DNA of 64,000 bases from Rhodothermia bacterium. GTDB taxonomy: Bacteria > Bacteroidota > Rhodothermia > Rhodothermales > JAAAOL01. The notes beneath the pieces are model-generated. The model saw only the letters and a list, made by a program, of their open reading frames with translations. It did not search any database and was not told the DNA's origin. The first letter of the stretch is position 1, and every line of letters starts with the position of its first letter. Location: positions 1-64,000 of the forward strand of contig JAUIDY010000010.1 in assembly GCA_030428385.1 (NCBI GenBank). The letters are read 5' to 3'. A program made the position numbers and the translations under genes. Positions 35,262 to 44,275 of this stretch are shown here, one piece after another.

Positions 35262-36470
35262 ATGCCTAAATACGCTTTTAACGCCGACGACGCCTACCTC
35301 TTCGAGTCGATGCTCGGAGAAGAGGACCGGTTGATCATGGAATCGGCCCGTGAGTATGCCCAATCCCGCCTCGAACCCCGGGCCCTTGAAGGTAACCAGG
35401 ACGAGGTGTTTCATGACGCTATTCCCCAGGAAATGGGCGAACTGGGGCTCCTGGGCGCTACCATCCCGGAAGCGTATGGCGGCGGCGGGGTCAGCTACAC
35501 CGCCTATGGCCTGATTGCCCGCGAGTTGGAGCGGGTTGACTCCGGCTATCGCTCCTTTAGCTCGGTGCAATCATCGCTGGTGATGCACCCGATTCATGTG
35601 TTTGGCACCGAGGAGCAACGTCAGCGGTTTTTGCCCCGCCTGGCAACCGCCGAACTGATTGGCTGCTTCGGGCTTACCGAACCCAATCATGGCTCAGATC
35701 CCGGTTCCATGGAAACCACGGCTCAGCGGGTGGACGGCGGCTGGGTGCTGAATGGCGCTAAAATGTGGATCACCAACTCCCCCGTTGCGGATGTGGCGGT
35801 GGTGTGGGCCAAGGAAAAAGGAACGCCTGACGAAGGCACCATCCGAGGTTTTCTCGTCGAACGTGCCTTCGATGGCTTTGAAACCCCCGTTACCCACAAC
35901 AAAATGTCGCTGCGCGCCTCGCTGACCGGGGAGATTGTACTCGACGACTGCTTCGTTCCCGATGCCAATGTGTTCCCCGAAGTCCGGGGGCTGAAAGGGC
36001 CGTTTACGTGCCTTAACAGTGCCCGCTACGGCATCGTCTGGGGAGCGCTGGGTGCAGCAGAGAACTGCTACCACCGGGCGCGGCGGTATGTGATGGAGCG
36101 TCACCAATTTGGATACCCTCTTGGCGCCATGCAGTTGGTGCAAACCAAACTCGCCGACATGATCACCACCATCACGCAGATGCAGCTGCTCGCCTGGCGG
36201 CTGGGCCAGTTGAAGGACCAGGGACAGGCCGCACCGGCCATGATTTCGTTGGGCAAACGCAATAACTGCGGCCGTGCGCTAGAAATCGCCCGGACGGCGC
36301 GCGACATGCTCGGCGGAAACGGAATTACGGGCGAATACCGGGTGGTGCATCACATGGTAAACCTGGAAAGTGTAAACACCTACGAAGGCACGTATGATAT
36401 TCATGGCCTCATCCTGGGCCGTGAGATTACCGGCCTTCAATCCTTCGTACCCCGGGGAAACAACATGTAA
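35262..36470 (+). CDS. gcdH: Glutaryl-CoA dehydrogenase-type acyl-CoA dehydrogenase
   Basis: A 402-residue flavoenzyme that would dehydrogenate and decarboxylate glutaryl-CoA to crotonyl-CoA, giving electrons to the adjacent ETF. Conserved elements are [19 protein letters not shown] and [10 protein letters not shown] in the middle domain, [19 protein letters not shown], the [14 protein letters not shown] helix and the catalytic base E375 in [15 protein letters not shown], typical of GcdH. Length is normal and there is no export signal. Its place directly behind fixX supports a joint role in lysine/tryptophan or aromatic breakdown. It is convergent with the lipoprotein hydrolase gene. Confidence 0.92.
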   Translation: MPKYAFNADDAYLFESMLGEEDRLIMESAREYAQSRLEPRALEGNQDEVFHDAIPQEMGELGLLGATIPEAYGGGGVSYTAYGLIARELERVDSGYRSFSSVQSSLVMHPIHVFGTEEQRQRFLPRLATAELIGCFGLTEPNHGSDPGSMETTAQRVDGGWVLNGAKMWITNSPVADVAVVWAKEKGTPDEGTIRGFLVERAFDGFETPVTHNKMSLRASLTGEIVLDDCFVPDANVFPEVRGLKGPFTCLNSARYGIVWGALGAAENCYHRARRYVMERHQFGYPLGAMQLVQTKLADMITTITQMQLLAWRLGQLKDQGQAAPAMISLGKRNNCGRALEIARTARDMLGGNGITGEYRVVHHMVNLESVNTYEGTYDIHGLILGREITGLQSFVPRGNNM

Positions 36471-36537
36471 TTTAAACCCGCCTGACAACGCCCGATTGGC
36501 GGCTGGAAAACTCGTGATCACCCCTGCACGAAAGATT

Positions 36538-37986
36538 TTAAAGCACGCCTTGTTCGCGCAACCAGGCCACCCAATCTGACCAGATATCGTGGAAGGTGCC
36601 GGTACGGGTATCGCGCAGGTCATGACCGGCAAAAGGGTAAAGCACGTAGTCATACGGAAGCCCCGCCGCCTGGAAACGGTGCATGTTCAACGTATCCAGC
36701 CGAACCGGAATGCTGCGGTCGTTCTCCCCAAAAAGCCAGATGCTGGGAACCGTGAGTTCTTGAAGAAGCGGAAGGGGGTCATAGCCGGGCATACCAATAA
36801 AGCTATCCAGTTGCGGGTACACGTCGTCCAACGGCGTCGTTGTCCCTGCGGCGAGGTTGCTGTAGAAAATCTCCATGCCCACGCTCACGGTCGGACCGGA
36901 CCAAATCATCAGGTACGACACCAAGTCCGTTTCGGTGGTGGCAAGCGGTGCAATCCATCCACCCTGGCTGTTGGCTGCCAACCCCAGCCGCGTGGTATCG
37001 ATATTGGGAAGACGGCTCAAAAAACGAAGTGCCGCGGCGGCATCGGAGGCTAGTAGCCGTAACTGAGCGGGACTATTCGAGGTGCTAACGCCTGTGTACG
37101 TCCCTGTGGAGGCCCCGACACCACGCTTGTCATACCGCAGCACCGCCATGCCATGAGGAACCAGGGGGTCCGTCACGCCCCGCTGGCCGTTTCGAGTGAC
37201 CTGACCGGAGCCATGCACGAACACTAAAGCCGGGAAGGGCCCTTCGCCTGTATTTGGAAGGTCCAGTTCATAGCGCAGCTGTACGTTTCCATTCAGAAAA
37301 AACCGATCGCCAATCACCTCGACGGCTACTTCGTCAGTGACATCGCCAGCGGTGGCCTGAATCATTGTGGTTCCGAATCCTGTTGCCACCACGCGTCCCG
37401 TTGCATCTACGGTGGCCACCTGCGGATTGGTCGTAGACCAGACAATCGAGACATCCGTCACCGGACTACCCAAGGCATCCGCAGGCTCTGCTTCCACCTG
37501 CCGCTCATCACCCGGAAGCTCTACCACCAGCGGCCCGGTCTGTGCAATCACGCGTGCGACCTGCTGGGCAACCGTGACTTCGATGGTTCCTGAGAGATCG
37601 TTTACCGTGGCGGTCACCGTCGCCGTGCCATTGCCTACGGCCCGCACCGACGCTGTTGCTGGCGTTGACGATGGGAGCAATTGAAGCACCGAGGCATCCG
37701 AGACTGCCCAGGTCACATTTTCCAACCGCACGCCATTTCCCATCGCATTTTTTCCCGTGGCGGTCAGTTCCAACACCCCCAATAGCGACGTGATAGAGGC
37801 ACCAGGGGCCGAGATTTCCAGCGTGGCCAACCCAAAATCATCCCCGGGCTCTTCTTCCAGCGTATTAGTCCCTCCGTCGCAACCTGCAAGAACCAGCAAT
37901 ACGACCAATACACCCCTCCATTCCACGATTGGCCTATTCCAGGTGGACGCGTTCCAGAGCCACGGGAATTGCTTTCTTTTGGTCAT
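36538..37986 (-). CDS. Lipoprotein alpha/beta hydrolase with bacterial Ig-like domains
   Basis: A 482-residue surface or periplasmic lipoprotein. A signal with lipobox VLAGC (lipidated Cys near residue 36) precedes two Ig-like BIG2-type repeats (about 50-225: TWAVSDASVLQLL, IVWSTTNPQVATVDATG, RVVATGFGTTMIQATAG) and an alpha/beta hydrolase domain (about 240-482). The hydrolase has the oxyanion loop VFVHGSGQV, nucleophile serine in LAANSQGGW, acid in GENDRSIP and histidine in FAGHDLRD, resembling acyl-peptide/dienelactone-type esterases. The substrate is unknown. The Ig-like domains likely place the enzyme on the surface or in a matrix. It is a single gene. Confidence 0.85.
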   Translation of the reverse strand: MTKRKQFPWLWNASTWNRPIVEWRGVLVVLLVLAGCDGGTNTLEEEPGDDFGLATLEISAPGASITSLLGVLELTATGKNAMGNGVRLENVTWAVSDASVLQLLPSSTPATASVRAVGNGTATVTATVNDLSGTIEVTVAQQVARVIAQTGPLVVELPGDERQVEAEPADALGSPVTDVSIVWSTTNPQVATVDATGRVVATGFGTTMIQATAGDVTDEVAVEVIGDRFFLNGNVQLRYELDLPNTGEGPFPALVFVHGSGQVTRNGQRGVTDPLVPHGMAVLRYDKRGVGASTGTYTGVSTSNSPAQLRLLASDAAAALRFLSRLPNIDTTRLGLAANSQGGWIAPLATTETDLVSYLMIWSGPTVSVGMEIFYSNLAAGTTTPLDDVYPQLDSFIGMPGYDPLPLLQELTVPSIWLFGENDRSIPVRLDTLNMHRFQAAGLPYDYVLYPFAGHDLRDTRTGTFHDIWSDWVAWLREQGVL

Positions 37987-38276
37987 CGTACCTCACTCTC
38001 TAGGGTTTTCCGAACCATAAGTATTTCCTCCACACCTAGATCGTCAAGGGAAAAAGAAATCCATACAACGTCGCTCCTTTTCATTGATTTTCGACAAGGA
38101 GAACCCTCTGCCCTAACGCCCAGCGCCTCCTCAGCCTATTGTTAGGCTTGCCTCTGTGGTAAAAAATATCGAGAATGAAGGCGTACCCCATCCAGTAGCG
38201 AGCCACCGACACGTCTGTTCGCTTGCTCCAAGAGCAATTCGAACCCGGGGTCTATCCCCTCATCCCCTCAACTGCT

Positions 38277-39773
38277 ATGTCGCTCGACCTCCAAACCCTC
38301 GTCGGTAAGCCAATCGACCACTTCTGCCAGAATGGCTTCACCGCCTCCAACATCAACCATTGCGCTCATTTTGTCTCTCACGCGCTCGAGCTGTCGTTTT
38401 CTTACCACTGTCAGGAGCATACGGCAGGCTCCGCCCAAGGAGCCAACATCCGGGTGCATGAGGTATTTGCCCAATGCCCTTTGGTCGGAGCCTGGTCCGA
38501 TGCTGACCTTACGCAGATGCAACTCATCTTCGTGACGCGAGCCACGCACGTAGACCTTGGTCGCAAAGAAATGGTCAACCACCCGCAGAAGCACATCGGC
38601 ATTTTTAAAGACGGGATGGTGTACCATTATTCCAACTCGCGCGATAAGGTGGTCAAACAACCTGTGGACGACTTTTTCGACACGTTTGAAGCGATTTATG
38701 TTGGAACGCAAGGGTTGTTCTTTGGCCTCATCCCTGGCTCGGACCTCGATCTGCGCGTTGATTTGGAGTCACCCGGAGCCGTAGCCGGAAAACCGTTTGT
38801 TGTCACGCAGCAGGACAACCATTATATCGCCGCCGCTGCTACCGAGCCCGCCTTTTACCTGGGGCACCCGGTGCGGTATCATGGGCGCCGAGGACTGTAT
38901 CATCCGCCGGGCAGGTACCACGGTCCCGTGTACCGGGCTGCCGACTACCATGATCGGTATGATCACTGGGCTTATGTGGTGGAGGCCATCGGGCATTGCG
39001 AGGGCCAGAATCATTTTAACCTGATCAATACCTACGACCGCGCCGCGTTCACGTTTGGCTTTGTGCAGTTTGCCGCCCACACCCCCAACGACAACCTGAT
39101 CCTGCTTTTCCGAGAACTGCTACGTCTGCCTGACGCCAAGGACTATTTCCCGGAGCTTGAGCTACGCAACGAGCAGGTGTGCCGAATCAATGAGAACGGA
39201 AGCATCACCCATTTAGAACAGGTACAAGCTGGCGAGTTGGGCGGGTTTATGCATTACCTGAATCCCCATTCAGAACAGGTGGATGACCAGGAGTTGTTGC
39301 ATGCCGCACGGCTGACCCACTGGGTCCAAAACAGCAGCGACGCACAGGCGGCACAGGTCAAAGCGGCCATCGCAATCACCTCGCGCAAGGTGATGGAACG
39401 GTACCATCGGTGGTACGACCTGGAAGGGCGCAGCGACCTCCTCGTGACGATCATTTGTGACATCCATCACCAAGGACGAGCCAGCCGGGCAACGGTGGAA
39501 GAAGCCCTGGCACAACCCCAGCCGGTGCAAGCCTTGTTGCGGGTGAACCACAGCCAGTGGCGCGACCGCAATGAACGGCTTGAGCAAATCACCCAGCGCA
39601 TGGTTGCCGATGGATGGCTGGGGAAAAAGGTCTACGATCCCGCCAACAACGTATTTATTACGCCGCCATCTATGGATTCGCTCGTGGTGGACGTTGCGGC
39701 GTTGCCGCCGCTTCCGCCGAATCCGCTTCCGGTCTCGCCGCCTACGCCCCCCCAGGCATTACGCCTTCCCTAA
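38277..39773 (+). CDS. Signal-less protein with NlpC/P60-like and lysozyme-like segments
   Basis: A 498-residue protein of unknown role. Residues about 1-150 resemble a papain-like NlpC/P60 amidase: a cysteine in NINHCAHFVSHAL (C29) and a histidine followed by a strand in QKHIGIFKDGMVYHYSN (H106). Residues about 230-330 resemble a lysozyme-like hydrolase: a possible catalytic glutamate E242 in GHCEGQNHFNLINTYDRA, then FTFGFVQFAAHTP. The C-terminus is a proline-rich tail (LPPLPPNPLPV). There is no signal peptide or membrane segment. A TTG at 38223 could extend it, but the ATG at 38277 is preferred. Family calls are by motif only; it could be an injected effector, an endolysin or an intracellular enzyme. 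Confidence 0.7.
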   Translation: MSLDLQTLVGKPIDHFCQNGFTASNINHCAHFVSHALELSFSYHCQEHTAGSAQGANIRVHEVFAQCPLVGAWSDADLTQMQLIFVTRATHVDLGRKEMVNHPQKHIGIFKDGMVYHYSNSRDKVVKQPVDDFFDTFEAIYVGTQGLFFGLIPGSDLDLRVDLESPGAVAGKPFVVTQQDNHYIAAAATEPAFYLGHPVRYHGRRGLYHPPGRYHGPVYRAADYHDRYDHWAYVVEAIGHCEGQNHFNLINTYDRAAFTFGFVQFAAHTPNDNLILLFRELLRLPDAKDYFPELELRNEQVCRINENGSITHLEQVQAGELGGFMHYLNPHSEQVDDQELLHAARLTHWVQNSSDAQAAQVKAAIAITSRKVMERYHRWYDLEGRSDLLVTIICDIHHQGRASRATVEEALAQPQPVQALLRVNHSQWRDRNERLEQITQRMVADGWLGKKVYDPANNVFITPPSMDSLVVDVAALPPLPPNPLPVSPPTPPQALRLP

Positions 39774-39793
39774 CGGGACGCGGGCTGGCTCCT

Positions 39794-40765
39794 CTATTGC
39801 GACCATGCTGTGGGCTCGCGGTCCCAGCGGTGTTTTTTTAGTTCGGCGTGCACGGCTGCATCAAGCGGCCCGGCATCACTCGTGGCGATGTTGGCGCGGA
39901 CGTGCGGCAGCTTGCGCATGCCTGGAATGATGGTGCTGACCGTGGGGTTGGCGAGAATAAACCGCAGCGCCATCTCAGCCATGGTCATCTCTGCCGGAAC
40001 GAGCGGTTTGATGGCATCGGCGTGATCGACGCTGGAGTTGAGGTTTTCGGGGACAAAATACGTGCTGCGCCAGTCATCCTCCGGCCAGGTGCTCTCTTTG
40101 GTCAGCTTGCCGGTGAGCGTGCCTTCGTCAAACGGGACACGGGCGATCACGGCTACGTTCATTTCGTCGCACGCGGGAAACAGTTCGTCTTCCGGGTTCT
40201 GGTCGAAGATGTTGTAGATGAGTTGCACGGCATCGATGAGGCCGCTGCGTACGGTTTTGACGCCGTTCCATGGCTCCCAGCGGTTCATGCTGATACCCAC
40301 AGCACGGATCAGCCCTTGGCGTTTCAGATCATCCATCGTGTTCGCCCAACGGTCGTCGTCCACCCAACTATCTTCCCAGGTGTGGAACTGCATCAGGTCG
40401 TACTGCTCAATGCCTGCGTTTTCGAGGCTGCGGTTTACATACTCGACGATATGGTCCGGCGGATAGCAATCATCGAGCGAAAATTCGCGCTGGCTCGGCC
40501 ATTTCCAGTTCTTTGGCGGAATTTTGGTGGCGGTGTACAACTTCTTGTCGGGGTTGGCGCGGAGCAGCCTGCCGAGCAGGGCTTCGCTACGTCCTTCGCC
40601 ATAGCCCCAGGCCGTGTCGAAAAAATTGCAGCCCAGGTCCACGCCCAGTTGCAAGGCTTCCATTGAGGCGGTGTCGTCGGATCCTGTCCATCCGCCCATG
40701 CCCCACATGCCATAGCCTATTTCGCTGACGTTCCAGTCGGTGCGTCCAAACCGGCGATACTTCAT
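39794..40765 (-). CDS. Aldo/keto reductase
   Basis: A 323-residue NADPH-dependent oxidoreductase with the TIM-barrel AKR plan. The catalytic tetrad is visible: Asp and Tyr in FDTAWGYGEGRSE, Lys in YTATKIPP, and His in LMQFHTWED. The opening MKYRRFGRTDWNVSEIGYG is typical. There is no export signal. It converges with the preceding gene with a 20-base gap. Its upstream side (40766-40967) contains heptamer-like repeat tracts. Substrate unknown; sugars or aldehydes are usual. Confidence 0.93.
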   Translation of the reverse strand: MKYRRFGRTDWNVSEIGYGMWGMGGWTGSDDTASMEALQLGVDLGCNFFDTAWGYGEGRSEALLGRLLRANPDKKLYTATKIPPKNWKWPSQREFSLDDCYPPDHIVEYVNRSLENAGIEQYDLMQFHTWEDSWVDDDRWANTMDDLKRQGLIRAVGISMNRWEPWNGVKTVRSGLIDAVQLIYNIFDQNPEDELFPACDEMNVAVIARVPFDEGTLTGKLTKESTWPEDDWRSTYFVPENLNSSVDHADAIKPLVPAEMTMAEMALRFILANPTVSTIIPGMRKLPHVRANIATSDAGPLDAAVHAELKKHRWDREPTAWSQ

Positions 40766-40845
40766 GGTGTGTTGTGTTGATTGAGGGGTGACTTCATTGC
40801 GGTCGGGAAGCTACGGATTGTAGCCGACGAATGGAAGAAGGGGTT

Positions 40846-40970
40846 TGGAGTATGGGAGTGTGAGAGGTTGGGGATGTGGGAGTAGGAGAGTCTGGGAGAA
40901 ATAGCGCATTGTGTTGGTTTTTCTTTTCTCCACGCCCCCTCTCCCCCTTTCGCCTACTCTCCCTTCCCTA
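40846..40970. repeat. Heptamer-like low-complexity tracts (purine then pyrimidine)
   Basis: A purine-rich tract at about 40846-40900 with units such as GTATGGGA, GTGTGAGA and TGTGGGA, followed by a pyrimidine-rich tract at about 40921-40970 with CCCCCTCTCCC and CTACTCTCCC. On opposite strands both read as degenerate CTCCCAC-type units of about seven bases. Similar tracts occur near 45975-46050 and 58600-58675. Confidence 0.6.
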
Positions 40971-43532
40971 CCGGTTCCATTTCTCCAGAATGCGACGAAG
41001 CAGAACCCCTATGGGTGTTGGGGTGGCGCCCTGCTGCACATTGGCAGCGGCAATCTCGAAGGCGTAACGCCACTGCGAACGCAGCACCCGGTACGCCTCC
41101 CACACACTGTTTTTGGGGTCGTAGATGTGGGTGGCTTCGGAGGCGACGCCGTTTAGCTCCACAATTTTGAAGTTCTGGCCCTGTTGAAAATCATCCACCG
41201 AGGGCGTGCGGATATCGTAGCGTCCGAAGAAGAATCCATCCACGGTCTGACTGATTCGGTCGATGGCATCGGTAAGAGCCGGGGTCACCAGATGCCCGCC
41301 GTCGAGAAAAATCGCGCCGCGTGCGTGGGTGCCGAGTTCAACCAGTTGCACCGTCTCACCCTCCGGAAGCACTTCATACCGCCGCCCTGCCTGCACATGC
41401 AGGTACCAGTCGGCCATACACACCGCCCGGGGGTCGTCCAGAATCAGCCGCTCCAACGTGTGAACGCCATCGCCCGTCAGGACGGGCATCCGCTTTTCCG
41501 TTACGGAAAAAATGTGACCTTTGTCCTCGTCGGGGTGACGGATATAAAAAACGCCAAACTCGTGCCCGGGCGCATACGCCTGCACAATCACCACGCCTGT
41601 TTCGTGCTCAAAATATGTCCGTACGTCCTCAACCGAACGCGCCACCACCACCCCCGCCCCGCGCTCGCCGATGTCGGGTTTGAGCACCACCGGGTAGTCC
41701 AGTTGGTGTTGGCTCATGAATTGGTGCACCGCTTCCACCCGTTCTGCCTCCGTCTCCTTTGGTGGAATGATGGCAAACTGCGCCAGGAAGTCGCCCGCTC
41801 CGTTCAGGCTTTGCAAGATGGCGGCCTTCGACTCGCCCACAAAACCGCCGTATTCGATGCCGGGGTTGACGGCGGTGAACAGCGTCAGCGAGCGGTGGCG
41901 TAGCATCAGGTACGCGAGGTAGATCAGCACCGGCGGATAAAACAGCCATGGCGGCCAGAACTCCCAGTGCCGCAGGCGCTTCCACCGACCGATCAGGCGG
42001 CGGCGGCCCGCGTGGCTAAAGAGCGGCACTACCAACTTGAGCAGCAACCAGAGGGCCAGAATCAGCCCGAGCAACGCCCACAATGCATACCGTTCAAATG
42101 TCTCGAACAGGTCGAAGGCAGCCTCGCCTAAAAACATGGAGATACCCACGAGGAAGGGCGTCCACAACAGCGCAGCGATTAGGAAATAACCAGCAAACAC
42201 GCGCAACTTCATCCCCAGCGCCCCCGCGCCTACGTACGTGGGCAGCCGGGTGCCCGGAATGACACGGCTCAGCAGAACAACCACGGGACCGCGTTGCTTT
42301 AGCCACACGCTGGCATCCTCCACCTTTTCCTCCGAGATGATCCACGACAGCGGTTTGCGACGCAGCGCTGGTTTGCCCACCCATCGCCCGATAAAAAACA
42401 AGCCGATGTCGCCCACAAAAATGCCTAAGAAAGCGCCCGCCGTTGCCGCCACAAACCCCAATGTACCATTGGCCACCAACAGCCCGGCCCCGATACACGC
42501 AAGGTCTTCACTCGCGAAGGTGGCCAGGGCCAGCAACAGCATCAGCACCACCACGGCCATCCCGGTCACCCGGCGCCCTTCGATGGAGGGCGGCACGGCA
42601 GCGGCCTCCACCCGCTCGGGCGAAGCGTCGGCACGGTGAAGAGCCGCTCCGTTTTCGACGCGCGCCACGAACGTTGCCAGGGGATCCACCAGCACGCTGG
42701 GTTCCAGAAACACGACCCCATGACCATGCTCCTCCAACGTGACCAACTCGCTCTGCGGAACGATGCGGGCATGTTCTTCGGCGGCGGCGTACGGGACCAG
42801 TTCGTCGTCCCGGCTGTGCAGGATCAGCATGGGCGGCTCGAAGCGATTCAGGATGTCGCGCAGGGGCCGCTGGTCCGTGTCGTAGAAGTTGCGGGCGTAG
42901 GGGACGCTTAAGATGGCGTCGTCGAGCCAGCCAAAATGGGGCGTGGCTTCATGAAGGAGCCACAACGCGGTGAGTTGTGCTCCATGGATGGCATGGTTGA
43001 GGTGGTAGTTGCCCAGCAGTTCCAGTTCTTGCACGCCGATGCCGGCCAGCATCACCACCGAGGCCACCCGGTTGGGGGCCTGATTATACACTTCCAGCGC
43101 CACCCCGCTGCCCATGCTGTATCCCACCAGATGCACCTGCCCAATATCCAGCGTCTCCAGCCAAGCCACCACATACTGCGCATGGGCCGCGACAGAATAA
43201 TCGGGAACGGAGTGCCCCGAGCCGCCAAAACCAGGAAGATCGGGAATGAGGAGGCGCAAGGAATCGGGCAGCGCGTGCGCCAGATCCATCATCGACGATG
43301 AAGCAACGGGGCTGCCGTGCAACAGCACAACCACAGGACCATCGGTGGCTCCCACTTCGGCATAGGAAAAGGGAACTCCTTCTTCCTCCATGTCCCCCAC
43401 TACGGGGAGTGAAAGCGTGTGCTGATCAGGACGTGGGAAGTGATCGGGAGCGTTGCGCCGGACAAGGTGCGACGCCATCAGCAACGCCACGTAGGCTCCC
43501 AGCCATACCCATCGCCAGCGTATCCGTCGCAT
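40968..43532 (-). CDS. Three-part fusion: alpha/beta hydrolase - DedA (VTT) membrane domain - ATP-grasp ligase
   Basis: An 854-residue membrane protein. Residues about 1-25 are a membrane anchor. Residues 50-295 are an alpha/beta hydrolase with LHGSP, nucleophile S139 in GYSMGSG, acid in SRDDELVP and base in EEHGHGVVF. Residues about 325-505 are a DedA/VTT domain (several hydrophobic helices, FIGRWVGKPALRRK, LSRVIPGTRLPTYVGAG). Residues about 525-830 are an ATP-grasp domain with a hydrophobic lead-in (EFWPPWLFYPPVLIY), K618 in VVLKPDIGERGAGV, and FGRYDIR and VELNGVASEATHIYDP for metal and nucleotide. Each part exists as a separate family; the function of the combination is unknown. DinB lies 21 bases upstream. 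Confidence 0.88.
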   Translation of the reverse strand: MRRIRWRWVWLGAYVALLMASHLVRRNAPDHFPRPDQHTLSLPVVGDMEEEGVPFSYAEVGATDGPVVVLLHGSPVASSSMMDLAHALPDSLRLLIPDLPGFGGSGHSVPDYSVAAHAQYVVAWLETLDIGQVHLVGYSMGSGVALEVYNQAPNRVASVVMLAGIGVQELELLGNYHLNHAIHGAQLTALWLLHEATPHFGWLDDAILSVPYARNFYDTDQRPLRDILNRFEPPMLILHSRDDELVPYAAAEEHARIVPQSELVTLEEHGHGVVFLEPSVLVDPLATFVARVENGAALHRADASPERVEAAAVPPSIEGRRVTGMAVVVLMLLLALATFASEDLACIGAGLLVANGTLGFVAATAGAFLGIFVGDIGLFFIGRWVGKPALRRKPLSWIISEEKVEDASVWLKQRGPVVVLLSRVIPGTRLPTYVGAGALGMKLRVFAGYFLIAALLWTPFLVGISMFLGEAAFDLFETFERYALWALLGLILALWLLLKLVVPLFSHAGRRRLIGRWKRLRHWEFWPPWLFYPPVLIYLAYLMLRHRSLTLFTAVNPGIEYGGFVGESKAAILQSLNGAGDFLAQFAIIPPKETEAERVEAVHQFMSQHQLDYPVVLKPDIGERGAGVVVARSVEDVRTYFEHETGVVIVQAYAPGHEFGVFYIRHPDEDKGHIFSVTEKRMPVLTGDGVHTLERLILDDPRAVCMADWYLHVQAGRRYEVLPEGETVQLVELGTHARGAIFLDGGHLVTPALTDAIDRISQTVDGFFFGRYDIRTPSVDDFQQGQNFKIVELNGVASEATHIYDPKNSVWEAYRVLRSQWRYAFEIAAANVQQGATPTPIGVLLRRILEKWNR

Positions 43533-43553
43533 CCGGTTGGTGAGGATCGGGCG

Positions 43554-44081
43554 CTAGCGGTTTGAGGGGGCGGCGGTACGCATGCGATAGGCCAGCGTGG
43601 ACGGCGCAACGCCGAAGTCGGGAGGCAGTTCGTGGCCCTGCATCCGTACCATCATGGCAATCAGCGCAAAATGATGAATGGTGTGGGCCTGCACGTACTG
43701 AAGTTCACGCAGCAGCGTCGATTCGGTCCACGCCACTTCCACCCGGGGATCCGACGTGATTTTTACTTTCACCGGCTCGTCCTCTTTGCCCAGCGACTGA
43801 AGTTGATCCATCAGTTCTTCCGTCAGCCGCAGCGCAAAGAGGCGGTCCTGCTCGATGCGGCGGTCGCGGTCGCGGCCATCATAATCAATGGTGCCTGCGG
43901 GGGCTCCCTGTAGCAAGCACACGTAGTGTTCCAGCACATGCCGCAGGTGCGCACCGATGCTGCTGTCATATATCGGCGGGGAGGTGTGTCGGTAGCTGGT
44001 ATCCGACAGCGCGGTAAGCAATGCGACGCCCTGCTGAAGTGCGAGGACGTTGTGTTCGACAAGCGTTGAGACCGTACGCAT
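43554..44081 (-). CDS. DinB-family protein
   Basis: A 175-residue four-helix DinB-like protein. The metal-binding histidines appear as GAHLRHVLEHY (first helix pair) and QAHTIHHFALI (third helix), as in the DinB/YfiT superfamily of metal-dependent hydrolases and thiol transferases. Unlike the other DinB gene in this window it has no export signal. It is followed by the three-part fusion with only 21 bases between, so the two are probably cotranscribed. Substrate unknown. Confidence 0.88.
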   Translation of the reverse strand: MRTVSTLVEHNVLALQQGVALLTALSDTSYRHTSPPIYDSSIGAHLRHVLEHYVCLLQGAPAGTIDYDGRDRDRRIEQDRLFALRLTEELMDQLQSLGKEDEPVKVKITSDPRVEVAWTESTLLRELQYVQAHTIHHFALIAMMVRMQGHELPPDFGVAPSTLAYRMRTAAPSNR

Positions 44082-44275
44082 AAAGAGCTAGAAATAATCG
44101 CGTAATTCGTCGAATCGAAGAAGCCGAATACCACATTAATCGGGCACTAAACTAACACCTCCTACCCGTATTATCCAGCCAGCCTTCTTGTATCTCCGAG
44201 TTTGCGGTTTGTTACACATAGATGAAAAAACCTGGACGTACGTACCAAGTAGTGTCCTGGCATCGGCCCGGTCGT

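Noticed and set aside
36479-36502. A terminator between gcdH and the lipoprotein gene (CCGCC/GGCGG)
   Set aside because: Stem of five pairs with a long loop and no T-run on either strand.
40846-40970. A CRISPR array in the repeated tract
   Set aside because: Units are about seven bases, degenerate and without spacers; no cas genes are in the window.
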